From JAHJSA01 sp038204345 (GTDB lineage: Bacteria > Actinomycetota > Thermoleophilia > RBG-16-64-13): 5,338 nucleotides of DNA. The stretch is taken from NCBI GenBank assembly GCA_038204345.1, contig JBBRDB010000179.1, forward strand, positions 1-5,338, given 5' to 3'. How positions within the stretch are numbered: the stretch's first letter is position 1; each line of letters starts with the position of its first letter. The notes under the pieces are model-generated. The model was given only the letters and a program-made list of their open reading frames with translations, made no database searches and was not told where the DNA came from. The position numbers and the translations under genes are program-made. Positions 1 through 5,338 of this stretch are shown in pieces.

Positions 1-534
1 CACATCGACGACACGGCCTCCGTGAACCTCATGGAGATCCGCGCGAAGTCCAGGCGTCTGAAGGCGAAGGAGAAGGGCCTCGGGCTCATCATCATCGATT
101 ATCTTCAGCTTATGATGGGTGACGCCGGCACAGAGAATCGGCAGCAGGAGATCTCCCGTATCTCCCGGGGTCTCAAGATCCTGGCCCGTGACCTGGACGT
201 GCCCGTCTTGGCTCTCTCTCAGCTGTCGCGTCAGGTGGAGCAGCGTGCGGGAAACAGGCGTCCGGTCCTTTCCGACCTGAGAGAGTCGGGGGCCATAGAA
301 CAGGACGCCGACCTCGTGCTCTTCATCTACCGCGACGAGGTCTACAACAAGGAGAGCGCGGACAAGGGGATAGCCGAGATCATCATCGGCAAACAGCGTA
401 ACGGCCCCATCGGAGAAGCCAAGCTGGCGTTCATCGAGCGCTACACGCGCTTCGCCGACATGCAGGCCGACGAGCGGCCGGACTCCGGTCGCCGAGCGGA
501 CACTCGGGAAGGCTCCGGCCGGGAGAGGGCTTGA
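1..534 (+). CDS. dnaB: Replicative DNA helicase DnaB, C-terminal part (5' end outside the window)
   Basis: This is the end of the RecA-like motor domain of the hexameric replicative helicase, which unwinds DNA at the fork using NTP hydrolysis. The frame is open from base 1 (first codons His-Ile-Asp-Asp, the usual lead-in to the MELRAKARRLK-type helix), so the N-terminal domain, linker and Walker A lie upstream. Visible landmarks are the Walker B strand LIIIDYLQLM (Asp codon at 97-99), the SQLSRQVEQR segment, the RRPVLSDLRESGAIEQDAD block, and IIIGKQRNGP, whose Lys and Arg match the arginine-finger region that reaches into the neighbouring subunit's active site. The fold ends at RYTRFAD; about 20 further residues form a basic, Gly/Arg/Ser-rich tail that is probably disordered. 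No intein interrupts the visible part. The stop is 2 nt from the preferred pabB start, suggesting co-transcription with the folate genes. Family assignment is very secure. Confidence 0.97.
   Translation, partial: HIDDTASVNLMEIRAKSRRLKAKEKGLGLIIIDYLQLMMGDAGTENRQQEISRISRGLKILARDLDVPVLALSQLSRQVEQRAGNRRPVLSDLRESGAIEQDADLVLFIYRDEVYNKESADKGIAEIIIGKQRNGPIGEAKLAFIERYTRFADMQADERPDSGRRADTREGSGRERA
521..528 (+). promoter_or_regulatory. Shine-Dalgarno sequence for pabB, inside the end of dnaB
   Basis: The purine run GGGAGAGG lies 8 nt before GTG 537 but only 2 nt before the alternative TTG at 531. Normal ribosome spacing therefore favours GTG 537. The site overlaps the last dnaB codons, which suggests translational coupling. 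Confidence 0.6.
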
Positions 535-536
535 GC

Positions 537-2108
537 GTGGTCCCTGGCTCCGATGCAGGCATCGAGCCGGGCGCCGGCGTCCCGCCCGCGTCGGGCGCAT
601 CGGGCGCTCGCTGGTTCGGTCGGGTCCTCGGTCCTTACGCATACCGTCCCGTCGAGCTGTTGGAGCGTCTCGGCCTGATCCCCGGCGGAGGGGGGCTGAC
701 GGGCGCGGGCGAACCTCCTCTCGATCCTTCCCGGCTCACGGTTCTCCTCGACAGCGCAGGCGGTAATCCCAACCTCGCGCGCAGGTCGCTCCTGGCCTGG
801 GACCCCGAGGCCCACCTGTGGGCCAAGGACGGCCGCATCTCGATCGGCAGGGTCGACGCAGTCGGGTCATGGACGCGCGAGGAGAGCCGGGGCGATCCCT
901 TCCCTGCGCTGCGCCGCGAGTCTAGCACTCACCGGCGGCCGTTCACCTGGATCGGGTCTCATCCGGAAGAACCGGAGTGGGTGGGGGCATACGGCCTGTT
1001 CTCCTACGATGCGGGCCGCTACATCGAGCGCCTGCCCGACACCACCCGCGACGACCTTCACATCCCCGACGTGGACGTGATCTTTCCACGAAAGTGGGTG
1101 TGCTTCGACCATGAGCACGATCGAGTCACGGCAGTGGCGGATTCGCCGGGGGCGCTTGACGACATCGAGCAGTCGATCTCCGCGGCCGCCCGATCTCTGC
1201 GGGTGGAGCTCGACTTGACCATCGAAGGTCACAGCCGTGAGGAAAGCCTGAAGACGGGATCCAACGTAACACGGGCCGAATACGAGGCGATGGTGGCACG
1301 GGCGAGGGAGTACGTGTGGGCCGGCGACATCTTCCAAACCAACTTGTCCCAGCGACTCATGCTGCCGTACGAGGGCGAGTCGGCTCTCCTCTACAGGGTA
1401 CTGAGGACGGTGAATCCGTCGCCGTTCGCGGGTTACCTGCGCCTCTCCGGGTACGAACTACATTCCAGCTCTCCCGAACGCTTGGTGCGGCTGCGTGGGC
1501 GCGTGGCCGACGCCCGCCCCATCGCAGGCACCCGCCGCCGGGGTCGCGACTTCACCGAGGACGGTGCGTTGGTCGACGACCTCAACCTCGATCCGAAGGA
1601 ACGGGCCGAGCACATCATGCTGGTAGACCTGGAGCGCAATGACCTCGGGCGGGTGTGCGAGTACGGCTCGGTCCACGTGGACGAATTGATGGTGAACGAG
1701 CGCTACAGCCACGTGATCCATATAGTGAGCAACGTCACGGGCACGCTGGCCCATTCCCGGGACGCGGTGGACCTGCTGCGGGCCATGTTCCCGGGGGGCA
1801 CGGTCACGGGCTGCCCCAAAGTGCGCTGCATGGAGATCATCGACGAACTGGAGACCGTACGTCGCGGTCCGTACACGGGGTCTTTCGGCTTCTTTGGGTA
1901 CAACGGCGATATGGACACCAACATCGTCATCCGCACGTTGGTGAGGGTGGGCCGCAGTCTCTATGCCCAGGCCGGTGGCGGCGTGGTGGCTGACTCCGTC
2001 CCCGCCAACGAGTACATGGAGACGCTGAGCAAGGCCGAGGCTATGGTACGGGCGGCGATACAGGCCGGCAGGCTGGCCGGTGAGGCTCATGAGCATGGCG
2101 GACGGTAG
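537..2108 (+). CDS. pabB: Aminodeoxychorismate synthase component I (PabB), chorismate-binding enzyme
   Basis: PabB combines chorismate with ammonia, supplied by a PabA/TrpG glutaminase not seen here, to give 4-amino-4-deoxychorismate for p-aminobenzoate and folate. It is cytosolic. From GTG 537 the protein is 523 aa; TTG 531 would add two residues. The first 50 or so residues are Gly/Ala/Pro-rich. A TrpE/PabB N-terminal domain follows (LLDSAGG, then GAYGLFSYDAGRYIE), then the chorismate-binding domain from about residue 245: DIFQTNLSQR, SSSPERLVRL, PIAGTRRRG (328-336), AEHIMLVDLERNDLGRV (Glu358, probable Mg ligand), FPGGTVTGCPKVR (418-430), YTGSFGFFGYNGDMDTNI and NEYMETLSKAE (around 491-501). 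The PIAGT motif is of anthranilate synthase type, whereas E. coli PabB has PIKGT with a catalytic lysine, so TrpE is the main alternative. The abutting pabC, the LLDSA rather than LLES motif, the GTVTGCPKVRCMEII block and the absence of trp genes favour PabB. Confidence 0.85.
   Translation: MVPGSDAGIEPGAGVPPASGASGARWFGRVLGPYAYRPVELLERLGLIPGGGGLTGAGEPPLDPSRLTVLLDSAGGNPNLARRSLLAWDPEAHLWAKDGRISIGRVDAVGSWTREESRGDPFPALRRESSTHRRPFTWIGSHPEEPEWVGAYGLFSYDAGRYIERLPDTTRDDLHIPDVDVIFPRKWVCFDHEHDRVTAVADSPGALDDIEQSISAAARSLRVELDLTIEGHSREESLKTGSNVTRAEYEAMVARAREYVWAGDIFQTNLSQRLMLPYEGESALLYRVLRTVNPSPFAGYLRLSGYELHSSSPERLVRLRGRVADARPIAGTRRRGRDFTEDGALVDDLNLDPKERAEHIMLVDLERNDLGRVCEYGSVHVDELMVNERYSHVIHIVSNVTGTLAHSRDAVDLLRAMFPGGTVTGCPKVRCMEIIDELETVRRGPYTGSFGFFGYNGDMDTNIVIRTLVRVGRSLYAQAGGGVVADSVPANEYMETLSKAEAMVRAAIQAGRLAGEAHEHGGR
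2082..2085 (+). promoter_or_regulatory. Shine-Dalgarno sequence for pabC, inside the end of pabB
   Basis: GAGG lies 9 nt before ATG 2095 and 3 nt before ATG 2089; the most upstream candidate, GTG 2080, overlaps the motif itself. This supports ATG 2095 as the start, with the caveat that GAGG is a short motif. Confidence 0.45.
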
Positions 2109-3000
2109 CGGGCCGGGGGCCACGGAGCTGGTCTTGCTCGACGACTCCTTGGTCCCCCGCGAAGAAGCCGCAATCTCCCCTTTCGACCGGGGGGTGATGT
2201 ACGGAGAAAGTCTTTTCGAGACCTTCAAGGTGGTGCATGGCGAGCCGTGTCTTTGGGATCTTCACAGCGACCGCCTGATCAGGGGCTGTGAAGAGCTGGG
2301 TATCCCTTTGGATCCGAGCAGCCTGGGCAAAGGGGTAGCCCGCCTTCTCGAGCAACGACAGGTGGGTCGCGGCGTTCTCAGGGTTCAGGTGACCGGCGGG
2401 ATGCAACCGGGGGGACGGCGCGGCCTCACAGCCCCGGCCGCGGGGCGGGCGCCGCGGATCGTGGCCTCGGTGACGGAGCACGTGCCCCTACCCGATCTGG
2501 CCTATCGGGACGGAGTCTCTGTCGTGGCCTCTGCGAGGTTCGCGAGGTCGACGCCTCATCTCAAGTCGGGGAGCTACCTGTCGAGTGTACGTGCCAAGGA
2601 CTTCGCAGAGTCGGCCGGCGCCTTCGAGTGCATCCTTCTGGGTGGAGAACCGCCGCGATTGCTCGAAGGCTCGTTCAGCAACGTACTCGCGTGGGACGGG
2701 GCGCGACTGTCGTGCCCTCCGGAAGGGGGCCGCCTGCCCGGGGTCACCCTTCAAGTAGTGCTCCGCGTAGCCGCCGCCCGAGGCCTCCCGGTGACGGTGC
2801 GGGAGGTGAGCCTCTCGGAGGCTCGGGGTTCCGGCCTGCTGCTTACCGGGAGTCTTCTTGGGGTGTGTCACTGTTCGTGCCTGGACGGCGAGGCGCTCGA
2901 AGATTCCAGTTCGGTCGCCGCCGAGCTACGGGCTGGATTTCTGGAGCATGAAGAGCGATCTCGCGAGGATTGGAGGAGCGCGTGGACCGTTTCGATGTGA
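2095..3000 (+). CDS. pabC: Class IV PLP-dependent enzyme, probable aminodeoxychorismate lyase (PabC)
   Basis: The likely role is eliminating pyruvate from 4-amino-4-deoxychorismate to give p-aminobenzoate, the step after PabB. From ATG 2095 the protein is 301 aa, slightly longer than the usual 270-290. Fold-type IV landmarks are ISPFDRGVMYGESLFETFKV near the N-terminus, then LHSDRLIRGCEELGIPLD, then VLRVQVTGG. The Schiff-base lysine is most likely Lys157 in STPHLKSGSYLSS, and Glu191 in LLEGSFSNVLAW should contact the pyridine nitrogen; E. coli PabC has its lysine and glutamate at nearly the same positions. A RLPGVTLQVVL helix and LLLTGSLLGVCHC follow. That last segment departs from the family's more usual LTNSL-GV-PV and has an odd CHCSC run. 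D-amino acid and branched-chain aminotransferases share this fold, so the pabC call rests partly on overlap with pabB (14 nt). GTG 2080 and ATG 2089 are alternative starts. Confidence 0.85.
   Translation: MADGSGPGATELVLLDDSLVPREEAAISPFDRGVMYGESLFETFKVVHGEPCLWDLHSDRLIRGCEELGIPLDPSSLGKGVARLLEQRQVGRGVLRVQVTGGMQPGGRRGLTAPAAGRAPRIVASVTEHVPLPDLAYRDGVSVVASARFARSTPHLKSGSYLSSVRAKDFAESAGAFECILLGGEPPRLLEGSFSNVLAWDGARLSCPPEGGRLPGVTLQVVLRVAAARGLPVTVREVSLSEARGSGLLLTGSLLGVCHCSCLDGEALEDSSSVAAELRAGFLEHEERSREDWRSAWTVSM
2972..2976 (+). promoter_or_regulatory. Shine-Dalgarno sequence for the FAD-dependent dehydrogenase gene, inside pabC
   Basis: GGAGG (extending to GGAGGAG) lies 5 nt before GTG 2982. The more upstream TTG at 2970 has GAGG only 1 nt ahead of it. 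GTG 2982 is therefore preferred, giving a protein that begins MDRFDVIIVGAGPAG. Confidence 0.65.
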
Positions 3001-4379
3001 TCATAGTGGGTGCGGGGCCGGCGGGCATCTTCGCAGCGCTCGAGCTGTCGCGGGCTTCGGACCTTGCGGTCCTGCTCATCGAGAAGGGCTGCGACATCAG
3101 CGAGCGGCGCTGTCCGGCGCAGAACACCGGTCGCTGCACGCATTGTGATCCCTGCGACATCACCTGCGGGTGGGGCGGCGCGGGTGCTTTCTCCGACGGC
3201 AAACTCACCCTCAGCCCCGAGGTGGGCGGCTGGTTGGGTGAGTACCTCGAGCCCGGCGTGCTGAGATCGCTTATCGGCGACGTCGACGCGGTATGGCGCG
3301 AGTTCGGTGCGCCCGAGCAGGTGCACGGGGATGATCCCGAGGTGACGGAGGCGTGGAGGATACGAGCACGCAAGGAGGGACTGCGGCTCGTCTACTCACC
3401 CATCCGTCACATGGGCACGGAGCGCTGCGATGTCGTGCTCAAGGGTATGCGCGGCGAGCTGGAGGGTCGCGTGCACATACTGACGGAGACGTCGGTGGTG
3501 AGCATCCTGACGGACGAAGACTCCACCGGAACGCGCCGCGCGAAAGGGGTGCTCACGTCCGACGGGCGGGAGTTCGAGAGCCCGGTGGTCATCGTCGCGC
3601 CCGGGAGGGAAGGTGCGCCCTGGCTTCTGGAGGAGGCCAACCGACTCGGGCTTTCGGTCACGAGCAACGCCGTGGACATCGGGGTCAGAGTGGAAGTGCC
3701 GGCGGTGGTCACCGAAGCTATCACCAACGACCTCTACGAGCCGAAGTTGCTTTACGTGAGCCGTCACTTCGAGGACCCCGTGCGGACCTTCTGTTTCAAT
3801 CCCTACGGTGTCGTCAGCAAAGAGAGCTACGGCGACGTCGTGACGGTGAACGGCCACAGTTATGCAGGCGATGGCCGCCGCACCCCCTACACGAACTTCG
3901 CGCTGCTCGTGTCTACCCGGTTCACCGAGCCCTTCAAGGAGCCTATCGCCTACGGCAAATCGATCGCCCGGCTGGCCAACATCTTGGGTAAGGACATCAT
4001 CGTGCAGCGCTTAGGCGACCTCCTGGCGGGTCGGCGGACGACCCGGGAGAGGCTGGCGCGCGGGGTGGTCGAGCCGACGCTGGGCGAAGTCACGCCCGGA
4101 GACCTGAGCTTCGCACTGCCCTACAGGCACCTCCGCGACATCCTCGATATGCTCGAGGCTATGGACCGTCTCCTTCCGGGAGTGGGAGGGCGGGACACGT
4201 TGCTCTACGGCGTTGAGGTGAAGTTCTACTCGTCGCGGCTGCAACTCGACCGCAGCCTGCAGACGACCGTGGACGGCCTCTACGCCATCGGCGACGGAGC
4301 CGGGGTCACTCGCGGCCTCGTGCAGGCCTCGGCCGCCGGGTTGGTGGCGGCCCGCTCGGTCCTGGAGCATTCGGACTGA
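2982..4379 (+). CDS. FAD-dependent dehydrogenase of the uncharacterised COG2509 type, with a cysteine cluster
   Basis: This is a predicted cytosolic flavoprotein oxidoreductase of unknown substrate, 465 aa from GTG 2982. The N-terminus is a Rossmann FAD-binding motif, DVIIVGAGPAGIFAALEL (GAGPAG at 10-15), followed by LLIEKG, whose Glu34 should bind the adenosine ribose. Residues 44-62 carry Cys44, 52, 55, 58 and 62, spaced C-x7-C-x2-C-x2-C-x3-C, then GWGGAGAFSDGKLTL, a hallmark I associate with this family. The cysteines could hold an Fe-S cluster or another metal, or act as redox thiols; the sequence cannot decide. The middle includes VVIVAPGREG, and the end VDGLYAIGDGAGVTRGLVQASAAG (GDGAG at 437-441) is the typical second FAD-contact segment. 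There is no signal peptide or membrane segment. It overlaps pabC by 19 nt, so it is probably in the same operon, but a folate-related role is only a guess. Flavoprotein assignment is secure; the subfamily call is from memory of motif patterns. Confidence 0.9.
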   Translation: MDRFDVIIVGAGPAGIFAALELSRASDLAVLLIEKGCDISERRCPAQNTGRCTHCDPCDITCGWGGAGAFSDGKLTLSPEVGGWLGEYLEPGVLRSLIGDVDAVWREFGAPEQVHGDDPEVTEAWRIRARKEGLRLVYSPIRHMGTERCDVVLKGMRGELEGRVHILTETSVVSILTDEDSTGTRRAKGVLTSDGREFESPVVIVAPGREGAPWLLEEANRLGLSVTSNAVDIGVRVEVPAVVTEAITNDLYEPKLLYVSRHFEDPVRTFCFNPYGVVSKESYGDVVTVNGHSYAGDGRRTPYTNFALLVSTRFTEPFKEPIAYGKSIARLANILGKDIIVQRLGDLLAGRRTTRERLARGVVEPTLGEVTPGDLSFALPYRHLRDILDMLEAMDRLLPGVGGRDTLLYGVEVKFYSSRLQLDRSLQTTVDGLYAIGDGAGVTRGLVQASAAGLVAARSVLEHSD

Positions 4380-4390
4380 GCGACCGACGG

Positions 4391-4508
4391 GGCTCCGCCT
4401 AGCAGCTCCGGTCCGCGGCTCCTTCCCGCGGCTCCGGCGGCACCGCCCGGTAAATCCTGCTCTTTGCTCGGCCCTGCGGCTCCGCGACGGCTCCGCGACG
4501 GCTCCGGG
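4391..4508 (+). repeat. Cluster of GGCTCC words with a three-copy 11-bp tandem repeat
   Basis: GGCTCC occurs at 4391, 4417, 4430, 4478, 4489 and 4500, with a variant AGCTCC at 4404. The last three form a tandem array of period 11: the units at 4476-4486, 4487-4497 and 4498-4508 read (A/G)CGGCTCCGCG, the third ending GGG. A 10-bp direct repeat, CCGCGGCTCC, is at 4413-4422 and 4426-4435. The repeats do not encode protein. They may be slippage-generated, or helically phased binding sites, since 11 bp is near one DNA turn. Confidence 0.75.
4413..4431 (+). terminator. Possible GC hairpin ending the dnaB-pab-flavoprotein transcript
   Basis: CCGCGG at 4413-4418 can pair with CCGCGG at 4426-4431 across a 7-nt loop, 34 nt after the flavoprotein stop. 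The 6-bp stem is all G/C, but no T-tract follows, so this is not a classical intrinsic terminator. CCGCGG is also its own inverse complement, and the apparent stem may be a by-product of the direct repeats. Confidence 0.25.
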
Positions 4509-4521
4509 GGCTTCCCCCTGG
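4504..4521 (+). other. Small GC stem-loop upstream of purA
   Basis: GGGGG at 4506-4510 faces CCCCC at 4514-4518 across a 3-nt CTT loop. It can extend by CC (4504-4505) to GG (4520-4521) with one bulged T. It follows the 11-bp repeats directly and lies where the -35 region would be for the -10-like hexamer at 4524. No T-tract follows, so termination is uncertain. Confidence 0.35.
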
Positions 4522-4523
4522 TG

Positions 4524-4529
4524 TAAACT
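4524..4529 (+). promoter_or_regulatory. purA: Weak candidate -10 hexamer for purA
   Basis: TAAACT fits the TANNNT pattern of housekeeping sigma -10 elements and is one of the few A/T-rich spots in the gap. It would give a leader of roughly 60 nt before GTG 4598. No recognisable -35 lies 16-18 nt upstream, where the sequence is GGCTCCGGG. A promoter is expected after a 218-nt gap, but this exact site is a guess. Confidence 0.3.
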
Positions 4530-4555
4530 CTGCGTGTCGGCGGTCGTGACGAAGC

Positions 4556-4573
4556 GCGGCCGCGCGCGGCCGC
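4556..4573 (+). repeat. Perfect 18-bp G/C palindrome in the purA leader
   Basis: GCGGCCGCGCGCGGCCGC is identical to its reverse complement. It is two GCGGCCGC octamers offset by 10 bp, each itself palindromic. It ends 12 nt before the purA Shine-Dalgarno sequence. It could be a protein-binding operator with half-sites one helical turn apart, or an RNA hairpin (7-bp stem, 4-nt loop) near the ribosome site. The symmetry is seen directly; any function is inferred. Confidence 0.6.
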
Positions 4574-4585
4574 AACATCATGCTC

Positions 4586-4592
4586 GGGAGGG
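4586..4592 (+). promoter_or_regulatory. purA: Shine-Dalgarno sequence for purA
   Basis: GGGAGGG lies 5 nt before GTG 4598. An in-frame ATG at 4580 lies upstream of this motif and has no Shine-Dalgarno of its own; starting there would add six residues not expected for PurA. The motif therefore fixes GTG 4598 as the start. Confidence 0.75.
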
Positions 4593-4597
4593 TCTCT

Positions 4598-5338
4598 GTG
4601 CCGGTAACTGTGGTCTTGGGTGCCCAGTGGGGCGATGAAGGCAAGGGCAAAGTCGTTGACCTGCTATCGCAGGACGCCGACATGGTCGTGAGGTACCAGG
4701 GTGGCAACAATGCCGGCCACACCATCAAGAACGAGCGCGGCGACTTCGCGCTCCACCTGATCCCTTCCGGCATCCTGAATCCGGATACCATCGCCGTCAT
4801 CGGCAACGGGGTGGTGATCGATCCTACCGCCCTTCGAGCTGAGATCGACGAACTCGAGGCCCGCGGAGTCTCCACGGCCAACCTGAAGATCTCCCTGAAC
4901 GCCCACCTGATCATGCCCTACCACATCCTGCTCGACAGGGTGGGGGAGAACGTCCTGGGGAGGCGCAAGATAGGCACCACACGCCGTGGCATCGGGCCCT
5001 GCTACACGGACAAGGCGGCGCGCGTGGGCGTGCGCGTGCAGGATCTGCTCGATCCCAAGATATTCCACCAGAAAGTGCACACGGCCATGGAGACGAAGTC
5101 GGTGCTCCTGAGGCTCGTGTATGACCAGAATGTCGTGGGACTCGAAGCTGAGTGCGATCGGTATCTGACTATGGCCGAGACCTTGCGGCCGTACATCACC
5201 GACACCTCACTGCTCGTGTGGCAGGCTGCGAAGGCGGGTCGGCGGGTGGTCTTCGAGGGGGCCCAAGGCACGATGCTGGACATCGATCACGGCACCTATC
5301 CCTTCGTCACCTCCTCCAATCCGGTTGCGGGTTTTGCC
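4598..5338 (+). CDS. purA: Adenylosuccinate synthetase PurA, N-terminal 247 codons (3' end outside the window)
   Basis: PurA joins IMP and aspartate using GTP to form adenylosuccinate, the first committed step to AMP; it acts in the cytosol as a homodimer. The frame is open from GTG 4598 to the last base, about 58% of a usual 425-430 aa protein. Visible features are VVLGAQWGDEGKGKVVD (residues 5-21, P-loop-like, catalytic Asp13), QGGNNAGHT with catalytic His41, LHLIPSGIL, IGNGVVIDP, IGTTRRGIGPCYTDKAAR (Thr128 and Arg142 correspond to the IMP-contacting Thr and Arg of the family) and VFEGAQGTMLDIDHGTYPFVTSSNP (Gln223 region). Asp13 and His41 fall at exactly the E. coli positions, supporting the GTG start. 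Preceded by a 218-nt gap with its own strong Shine-Dalgarno, it is probably transcribed separately from the upstream operon. No frameshift is visible; identification is secure. Confidence 0.97.
   Translation, partial: MPVTVVLGAQWGDEGKGKVVDLLSQDADMVVRYQGGNNAGHTIKNERGDFALHLIPSGILNPDTIAVIGNGVVIDPTALRAEIDELEARGVSTANLKISLNAHLIMPYHILLDRVGENVLGRRKIGTTRRGIGPCYTDKAARVGVRVQDLLDPKIFHQKVHTAMETKSVLLRLVYDQNVVGLEAECDRYLTMAETLRPYITDTSLLVWQAAKAGRRVVFEGAQGTMLDIDHGTYPFVTSSNPVAGFA

Larger units (their letters stand above)
4380..4597 (+). other. Non-coding gap between the flavoprotein gene and purA
   Basis: These 218 nt contain no convincing gene in any frame. The left two-thirds is extremely G/C-rich and built from repeated GGCTCC words; the right third holds the presumed purA leader. 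No tRNA, riboswitch or attachment site is recognisable. The operon's terminator and the purA promoter most likely both lie here, but neither has a strong consensus. Confidence 0.8.

Noticed and set aside
1..534. Possible DnaB intein
   Set aside because: DnaB is a frequent intein host, but the visible motor domain runs uninterrupted from Walker B to the C-terminus. The Walker A insertion site is outside the window and cannot be judged.
1458..2228. Long minus-strand open frame (256 codons) opposite pabB and the start of pabC
   Set aside because: The + strand encodes an unbroken set of PabB motifs over the same bases. Long antisense frames are expected in GC-rich coding DNA, and the translation shows no family motif.
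2843..3373. Minus-strand frame (176 codons) opposite the pabC/flavoprotein junction
   Set aside because: It is Ser/Arg/Pro-rich with no recognisable domain, and it spans two genes whose + strand motifs are clear. It is a shadow of GC-rich codon use.
3353..3991. Plus-strand out-of-frame open frame (212 codons) inside the flavoprotein gene
   Set aside because: Its Arg/Gly/Ala/His-rich composition is typical of a frame-shifted reading of GC-rich DNA, and the real frame keeps its motifs on both sides.
4556..4573. Two adjacent NotI-type octamers as a sign of a cloning or adapter artefact
   Set aside because: No vector-like sequence surrounds them, the flanks continue smoothly into a normal purA leader, and such octamers arise readily in DNA of this composition.
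4399..4914. Minus-strand frame (171 codons) covering the repeat region and the start of purA
   Set aside because: It runs antisense to the PurA catalytic motifs, and its end is translated repeat sequence. No family resemblance and no adjacent promoter were seen.
4974..5023. Cysteine in the PurA GIGPCY segment where alanine is common
   Set aside because: The position tolerates Ala or Cys as far as I recall from other bacterial PurA proteins, and the catalytic residues around it are intact.

Overview
The window is ordinary GC-rich bacterial chromosome, roughly two-thirds G+C by eye. All genes lie on the + strand, and GTG or TTG starts are common. It holds the 3' end of dnaB (replicative helicase), pabB (aminodeoxychorismate synthase component I), pabC (class IV PLP enzyme, aminodeoxychorismate lyase type), a COG2509-type FAD-dependent dehydrogenase, a 218-bp non-coding gap, and the 5' 58% or so of purA (adenylosuccinate synthetase). 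High GC plus dnaB and purA close together suggest a high-GC Gram-positive, perhaps a deep-branching actinobacterium. That placement is an inference; nothing here fixes the taxon.

Layout. Positions 1-534 are dnaB, cut by the left edge. Positions 537-2108, 2095-3000 and 2982-4379 are pabB, pabC and the flavoprotein. These four genes are packed head to tail: a 2-nt gap (or a 4-nt overlap with the alternative TTG start), a 14-nt overlap and a 19-nt overlap. Shine-Dalgarno sequences sit inside the preceding coding regions, so the block looks like one translationally coupled transcription unit. Positions 4380-4597 hold no gene. They contain a cluster of GGCTCC repeats including three tandem 11-bp units, small GC hairpins, a weak -10-like hexamer and a perfect 18-bp all-G/C palindrome just upstream of purA. 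PurA starts at GTG 4598 and runs off the right edge.

Function. PabB and PabC, with an amidotransferase subunit (PabA/TrpG) not seen here, would turn chorismate into p-aminobenzoate for folate. Folate one-carbon units feed purine and thymidylate synthesis. PurA commits IMP to AMP, and DnaB uses the products in replication, so the neighbourhood has a loose nucleotide-supply theme. The flavoprotein's substrate is unknown. It carries a conspicuous cysteine cluster (C-x7-C-x2-C-x2-C-x3-C) and is the least understood protein in the window.

I see no mobile element, CRISPR array, RNA gene, toxin-antitoxin pair or defence system. The points most worth a second look are the cysteine-rich flavoprotein in the pab operon, PIAGT instead of PIKGT in PabB, and the repeat and palindrome structure upstream of purA.
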